Shown here one piece after another: positions 12,410 through 16,195 of a stretch of DNA of 16,195 bases (position 1 is its first letter; each line of letters starts with the position of its first letter). The translations under genes and the position numbers were made by a program. The DNA lies in the NCBI GenBank assembly GCA_046481785.1, contig JAWOJF010000399.1:1-16195 (forward strand). The letters are read 5' to 3'. Under the pieces are notes generated by a model. It was not told the DNA's origin, searched no databases, and saw only the letters and a list, made by a program, of their open reading frames with translations. The DNA comes from JAWOJF01 sp046481785 (GTDB lineage Bacteria; Bacteroidota; Ignavibacteria; Ignavibacteriales; Ignavibacteriaceae).

Positions 12410-15046
12410 TTAAACTAATTTCTTTTTCGTCTCAACAATCTTAAATGCTTCAATTATATCACCCACTTTAATATCATTAAAGTTTGCAATATTTAATCCG
12501 CACTCATATCCGGCATCAACTTCACGCATATCATCTTTAAATCTTTTTAGCGAACCAATTTCACCCTCATGGAAAACAATACCATCTCTTATCAGCCGTA
12601 CCTTGCTATTCCTGCTGATTTTACCTTCCTGCACATAGCAGCCTGCAACAGTTCCGGATTTCGGAACCTTAAATGTTTCTCTTATTTCAAGCGTTGCTGT
12701 TACTTCCTCAGAAAGAACAGGAGACAATAATCCTTCAAGAGCCGACTTCACTTCATTTATGGCGTCATATATAACGCTGTAGAGACGTATATCAACCTTC
12801 TGAGTTTCAGCAAGTTTTCTTGCATTAAGGTTAGGCCTTACATGGAAACCGATAATAATAGCATTGGATGCGGCAGCTAAAAGAACATCACTCTCGGATA
12901 TTCCGCCCACACCTTTATGAATAACCCTAACAATTACTTCCTGGTTAGATAATTTCATTAACGAATCTGACAATGCTTCAACAGAACCATCCACATCACC
13001 TTTAACAATTAAAGGAAGTTCTTTAACTCCGCCAATACTAATCTGTTTTGCAATTTCATCAAGAGTAATATGATGAACCTGTTTCTGTTCCTGTTCACGC
13101 CTTAATTGCTGTCTCTTAATTCCAACATCACGTGCAATCCTGTCAGATTCAACAACCACAAAAGTATCACCAGCCTGCGGGGCACCCTCAAAACCAAGCA
13201 CCTGCACCGGTGTTGCCGGGCCTGCATGGTCAACCTTATTGCCGCGTTCATCAAACATTGCACGAACTTTCCCCTGGTATACACCTGCAACAAAAGGATC
13301 ACCAATTCTTAATGTTCCCTTCTGCACCAGTATAGTACCGGTTATTCCTCTGCCTTTGTCAAGTTCAGATTCAACAACAACTCCGCGTGCCAGGCGGCCG
13401 GGATTAGCTTTCAAATCAAGAAGTTCTGCTTCAAGAAGAATTACCTCAAGAAGGTTATCAACATTCAAGCCTGTTTTAGCTGAAACTTCAACGCACTGGT
13501 ATTTTCCACCCCATTGTTCTACAAGAATATTACGGTCAGCCAGTTGCTGTCTTATCTTCTCTATGTTAGAACCCGGTTTATCAACTTTATTTATAGCAAT
13601 AACAATAGGCACCCTTGCTGCCTGCGCATGATTTATAGCTTCAACAGTCTGAGGCATTACTGCATCATCTGCTGCAACAATAAGCACAACAATATCGGTA
13701 ATCTGTGCACCGCGTGCTCTCATTGCGGTAAAGGCTTCATGTCCGGGTGTATCAAGGAATGTTATTTTTTTGCCGTTTCCCACATCTACTTTATAAGCAC
13801 CTATATGCTGAGTAATTCCGCCAGATTCACCTGCCACAACATTTGTTCTTCTTATATAATCAAGCAGAGATGTTTTTCCATGGTCAACATGCCCCATTAT
13901 AGTAACAACAGGTGAACGGAATTCTAATGTTTCCACCTCATCAGGTGTATCTTCAAGAGCTTCTGATGTATATTCCTTCTGGAACTCTACCTCGAAACCA
14001 AATTCATCTGCAACAAGAGTAATTGTTTCAACATCAAGCCGCTGGTTTATCGATACCATTAATCCAAGTTCAATACACTTGGAAATTACATCGCCTACCG
14101 GCACATCCATTAAATTAGCAAGTTCGCTTACAGCAATAAACTCGGTAACAGTAATCTTGTTCTGGTCCAGTTCTCTCTGGTGCTGTCTAACTTCCTCTTC
14201 AGCTTCTCTTTCTCTTCTTTTTTTCTTTCTGACACTTGCTCTGCCTGATGCAACCGAATCATCCATGCTAAGAAGTGTTTTACGGATTGCTTCTTTAACT
14301 TCCTTCTGGTCTATTTCAAACTTTTTAACCCGTTTCTTTTTCTTAGCAATTGGCAGCTCATCAGCAGGAGCATCAGTTGGTTTTTTCTTAGCTTTAGGTT
14401 TTTTCTTCTTTTTAATCAAGTCCTGGGCTTTTTCTTTATCGGCTGCTGATTGCTGAGCATCGGCGGGTTCTTTTTTCTCCGTCTTCCTTGCAGCACCAAG
14501 ATCCATTTTACCAACTACAGTTAAACCTTTTCTTTTACTGGCTTCTGCTGCTTTAGGCGTAACAAAGGCGTTTGTTTCCTTTTCAACAACATCTTCTTTA
14601 ACCACTTCCTCAGAAGCGGGTTCCACAGAGGGAACATCAGCAACCTGCTTAACCTCTTCCTTATCAACTTCGGCAGCTTCTTTTGCAGGAATATCCTGTT
14701 CAACAGCGGTTTGGGCTTCCACCTCTGCTTCGGCTTCAACATCGGGCAGCTTTTCAGCTTCGGCAAGTTTAGCTTCTTTCTCTTTTGCTTTTTCTTCTTC
14801 CGCTTCAGCTTTTTCCGAACGTTTCTTATTAAACTCGGCTATTTTTTTATAGTGCTTCTCAGCCTTTTCAATATCTTTTTTGAAATGATCATTTATATCA
14901 TTGATCATATCATTATTAAGAATTGACTGGATAGTTTTTACTTTATGCCCCTTCTTCTGCAAAAACTCAACCAGTTGTTCGGCAGAAATATTTATTTCAG
15001 ACGCAAACTTATAAATTCGTAATTTTTTTTCTTTCGTTTCAGACAT
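12410..15046 (-). CDS. infB: Translation initiation factor IF-2
   Basis: The gene encodes 878 residues. The GTPase brings formyl-Met-tRNA to the 30S subunit and promotes subunit joining. The order is: an N-terminal IF2_N helix bundle (about 8-60); a long charged Lys/Glu/Ala linker (about 60-290) with poly-lysine runs; a second IF2_N-like segment (about 298-355); and the G domain with GHVDHGKT at 385-392, DTPGH at 432-436, NKVDK at 486-490 and a VSAKTG motif. The beta-barrel and C-terminal tRNA-binding domains follow, ending in a [13 protein letters not shown] region. Low-complexity variation in the linker is normal for the family. The start has only a weak AGG about 11 bases upstream. It follows nusA by 261 bp and precedes rbfA by 120 bp. 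Confidence 0.97.
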   Translation of the reverse strand: MSETKEKKLRIYKFASEINISAEQLVEFLQKKGHKVKTIQSILNNDMINDINDHFKKDIEKAEKHYKKIAEFNKKRSEKAEAEEEKAKEKEAKLAEAEKLPDVEAEAEVEAQTAVEQDIPAKEAAEVDKEEVKQVADVPSVEPASEEVVKEDVVEKETNAFVTPKAAEASKRKGLTVVGKMDLGAARKTEKKEPADAQQSAADKEKAQDLIKKKKKPKAKKKPTDAPADELPIAKKKKRVKKFEIDQKEVKEAIRKTLLSMDDSVASGRASVRKKKRREREAEEEVRQHQRELDQNKITVTEFIAVSELANLMDVPVGDVISKCIELGLMVSINQRLDVETITLVADEFGFEVEFQKEYTSEALEDTPDEVETLEFRSPVVTIMGHVDHGKTSLLDYIRRTNVVAGESGGITQHIGAYKVDVGNGKKITFLDTPGHEAFTAMRARGAQITDIVVLIVAADDAVMPQTVEAINHAQAARVPIVIAINKVDKPGSNIEKIRQQLADRNILVEQWGGKYQCVEVSAKTGLNVDNLLEVILLEAELLDLKANPGRLARGVVVESELDKGRGITGTILVQKGTLRIGDPFVAGVYQGKVRAMFDERGNKVDHAGPATPVQVLGFEGAPQAGDTFVVVESDRIARDVGIKRQQLRREQEQKQVHHITLDEIAKQISIGGVKELPLIVKGDVDGSVEALSDSLMKLSNQEVIVRVIHKGVGGISESDVLLAAASNAIIIGFHVRPNLNARKLAETQKVDIRLYSVIYDAINEVKSALEGLLSPVLSEEVTATLEIRETFKVPKSGTVAGCYVQEGKISRNSKVRLIRDGIVFHEGEIGSLKRFKDDMREVDAGYECGLNIANFNDIKVGDIIEAFKIVETKKKLV

Positions 15047-15307
15047 TATGTATTACCTAATTTTACTCATAACAAGAATTTTATTACAACATCACTACCT
15101 TTAATATAGGCAGTTTGAATGCATGTTTTTTGCTCTTCTAATTGCCGGCTGCCGGTTATGGCTGCCGACCTAAAACCTGCTTATTTCTTTCTGCCTATTG
15201 ACTCCTGCTCTTCGTTCTTCAATCTGTTATTTAACCCGGCTTTGCAATTGTGCGCAGCCGTAGTACAAGTGCCTGTTACTTTAGTTGCTTCAAGTATAGA
15301 AGCGGGA
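15047..15307. other. nusA-infB spacer without a recognisable gene
   Basis: This 261-bp gap occupies the place where many bacteria have ylxR and an L7Ae-like gene. No reading frame on either strand looks like those or like any protein I recognise. The only structure is a GC-rich patch at 15143-15169 with repeated TGCCGRY heptamers. No tRNA-like fold, clear terminator or convincing promoter was seen. Confidence 0.6.
15143..15169. repeat. Decayed heptamer repeat TGCCGRY
   Basis: TGCCGGC, TGCCGGT and TGCCGAC occur at 15143, 15150 and 15163, with a related TGCCTAT at 15192. This also makes GGCTGCCG a perfect 8-bp direct repeat (15147 and 15160). It stands out as a GC-rich island in an AT-rich spacer. 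Confidence 0.5.
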
Positions 15308-16195
15308 CTATTCTTCTTCTTCAAACTGTGATTTTATAATTTCAATTATTTCAGCTATTTTTTCCTCAGTCAGTCCTTCAATCTCTTTTAACTTTTCAGT
15401 TCCTGCAGTAAGAACTTCAATTGCAGTATCATACCGGTTATTAATAAGAAGTTCATATACTTCACTGCCCAATTCTTCTCTAAGATCAACAAGTTCAATA
15501 TCTTCCTCATACTCTTCAAATGGTTTTTCCTCACGAAGGATCTCAATTTCATAACCTGTTAGTTTCATTGCCAGGCGTATATTAACGCCATTCCTTCCAA
15601 CAATAAGAGAAACCTGGTCGCTGTCTGCCGTTACAACTGCTTTTTTATTTTCGGTATCAATATCTATCTTTTTCAGTTTTGCCGGAGCTAATGATTTTTG
15701 TATAAATACAACCGGGTCTTCAGAAAAATTTATTACATCTATGTTCTCATTGTTCAGTTCTCTAACAATAGCGTGGATACGGACACCTTTCATACCTACG
15801 CAGGCACCAACTGCATCAATTCTTTTATCCTGTGATTCAACTGCAACTTTAGCTCTTTCGCCGGGTTCCCGGGCAATAGCCTTAATATCAATTATTCCAT
15901 CATATATTTCAGGTATTTCAATTTCAAATAATCTTCTTAAGAACATATTATCCGCTCTTGAGATAATTATTAACGGGCCGCTGTTCCCCTTTTTTACCTC
16001 TTTTACAATTGCACGGACTGTCTCCCCCTTTTTATATCTTTCGTAGGGTATTTGTTCATGACGGGGGAGCAGCAATTCATTTTTGTTATGGTTTACCAGT
16101 ATATCATTTTTCCTGATCTGGTAAATATCACCAACTACTATTTCTCCGAGAAGTTCTTTATACTCATTATATATTATATCCTTTTCAATTTCCCG
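15308..16195 (-). CDS. nusA: Transcription termination/antitermination factor NusA (5' end missing)
   Basis: The frame is open to the right edge, giving 295 visible residues; the start and most of the RNA-polymerase-binding N-terminal domain lie outside. Visible are the end of that domain, an S1 domain (about 16-80, GEIVVGDIYQIRKNDILV to SGPLIIISRA), then KH1 with GMKG around 134-137 in VGACVGMKGVRIHAIV, and KH2 with GRNG around 200-203 in SLIVGRNGVNIRLAMKLTG. A short helical, acidic C-terminal region, ending KSQFEEEE, replaces the two long AR repeats of E. coli. NusA modulates pausing, termination and rRNA antitermination. A TTG at 16075 is internal and not the start, because conserved S1 sequence continues upstream of it. 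It heads the nusA-infB-rbfA-truB-ribF-rpsO-pnp cluster. Confidence 0.97.
   Translation of the reverse strand, partial: REIEKDIIYNEYKELLGEIVVGDIYQIRKNDILVNHNKNELLLPRHEQIPYERYKKGETVRAIVKEVKKGNSGPLIIISRADNMFLRRLFEIEIPEIYDGIIDIKAIAREPGERAKVAVESQDKRIDAVGACVGMKGVRIHAIVRELNNENIDVINFSEDPVVFIQKSLAPAKLKKIDIDTENKKAVVTADSDQVSLIVGRNGVNIRLAMKLTGYEIEILREEKPFEEYEEDIELVDLREELGSEVYELLINNRYDTAIEVLTAGTEKLKEIEGLTEEKIAEIIEIIKSQFEEEE

Noticed and set aside
14079..14456. Plus-strand frame inside infB
   Set aside because: Its Phe/Leu/Ser-rich translation is the antisense of the lysine- and glutamate-rich IF-2 linker, with no independent support.
15119..15331. 70-codon plus-strand frame in the nusA-infB spacer
   Set aside because: There is no ribosome-binding site, it uses the decayed repeat region, and it runs into the antisense of nusA. 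No family resemblance.
15308..16075. nusA starting at position 16075
   Set aside because: The codon there is TTG. The same frame continues upstream with clear NusA S1-domain sequence to the window edge, so the gene is cut by the edge.

Overview
The window reads almost entirely on the minus strand. It is AT-rich and carries a conserved bacterial housekeeping block. Start sites mix clear Shine-Dalgarno sequences (rbfA, the gene leaving at position 1) with starts that have little or none (comB, ribF). Gene order, protein style and intergenic repeats suggest a member of the Bacteroidota/Chlorobi group, perhaps Ignavibacteria. That placement is inference from protein flavour, not from a marker search.

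From the right edge leftwards, in the direction of transcription, the first block is the classic transcription/translation cluster: nusA (5' end outside the window), infB, rbfA, truB, ribF, rpsO and pnp. It joins antitermination, initiation, 30S maturation, tRNA pseudouridylation, flavin cofactor synthesis, ribosomal protein S15 and PNPase, in the truB-ribF-rpsO-pnp order also known from Bacillus. It ends in a strong hairpin terminator just after pnp, one of three hairpins in a row. After a spacer of about 360 bp comes a second run: rng (RNase E/G family), gcvT (aminomethyltransferase), comB (2-phosphosulfolactate phosphatase family) and ftsK (DNA translocase). Having pnp and rng as neighbours is notable because their products are the main RNA-decay enzymes.

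The left end (positions 1 to about 1173) is accessory DNA attached to the 3' end of ftsK. A PIN-domain protein starts 3 bp after the ftsK stop and overlaps, by ATGA, a 56-residue basic protein that is likely its partner, giving a toxin-first toxin-antitoxin arrangement. Immediately beyond is a second, diverged copy of the last 37 bp of ftsK, including its stop codon, so the pair is bracketed by 34/37-identical direct repeats. Further on are a truncated reading frame resembling the tail of a small nucleotidyltransferase and, overlapping it by TAATG, a small FEEA-repeat protein broken by an in-frame stop. These look like remains of another two-gene module. The region therefore looks like an insertion hot spot at the ftsK 3' end, which is the most interesting part of the window.

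Smaller points are a dispersed-repeat-like hairpin supplying the gcvT ribosome-binding region, a nested hairpin with 14-bp direct repeats between infB and rbfA, a candidate S15 regulatory hairpin upstream of rpsO, and a decayed heptamer repeat in the nusA-infB spacer.
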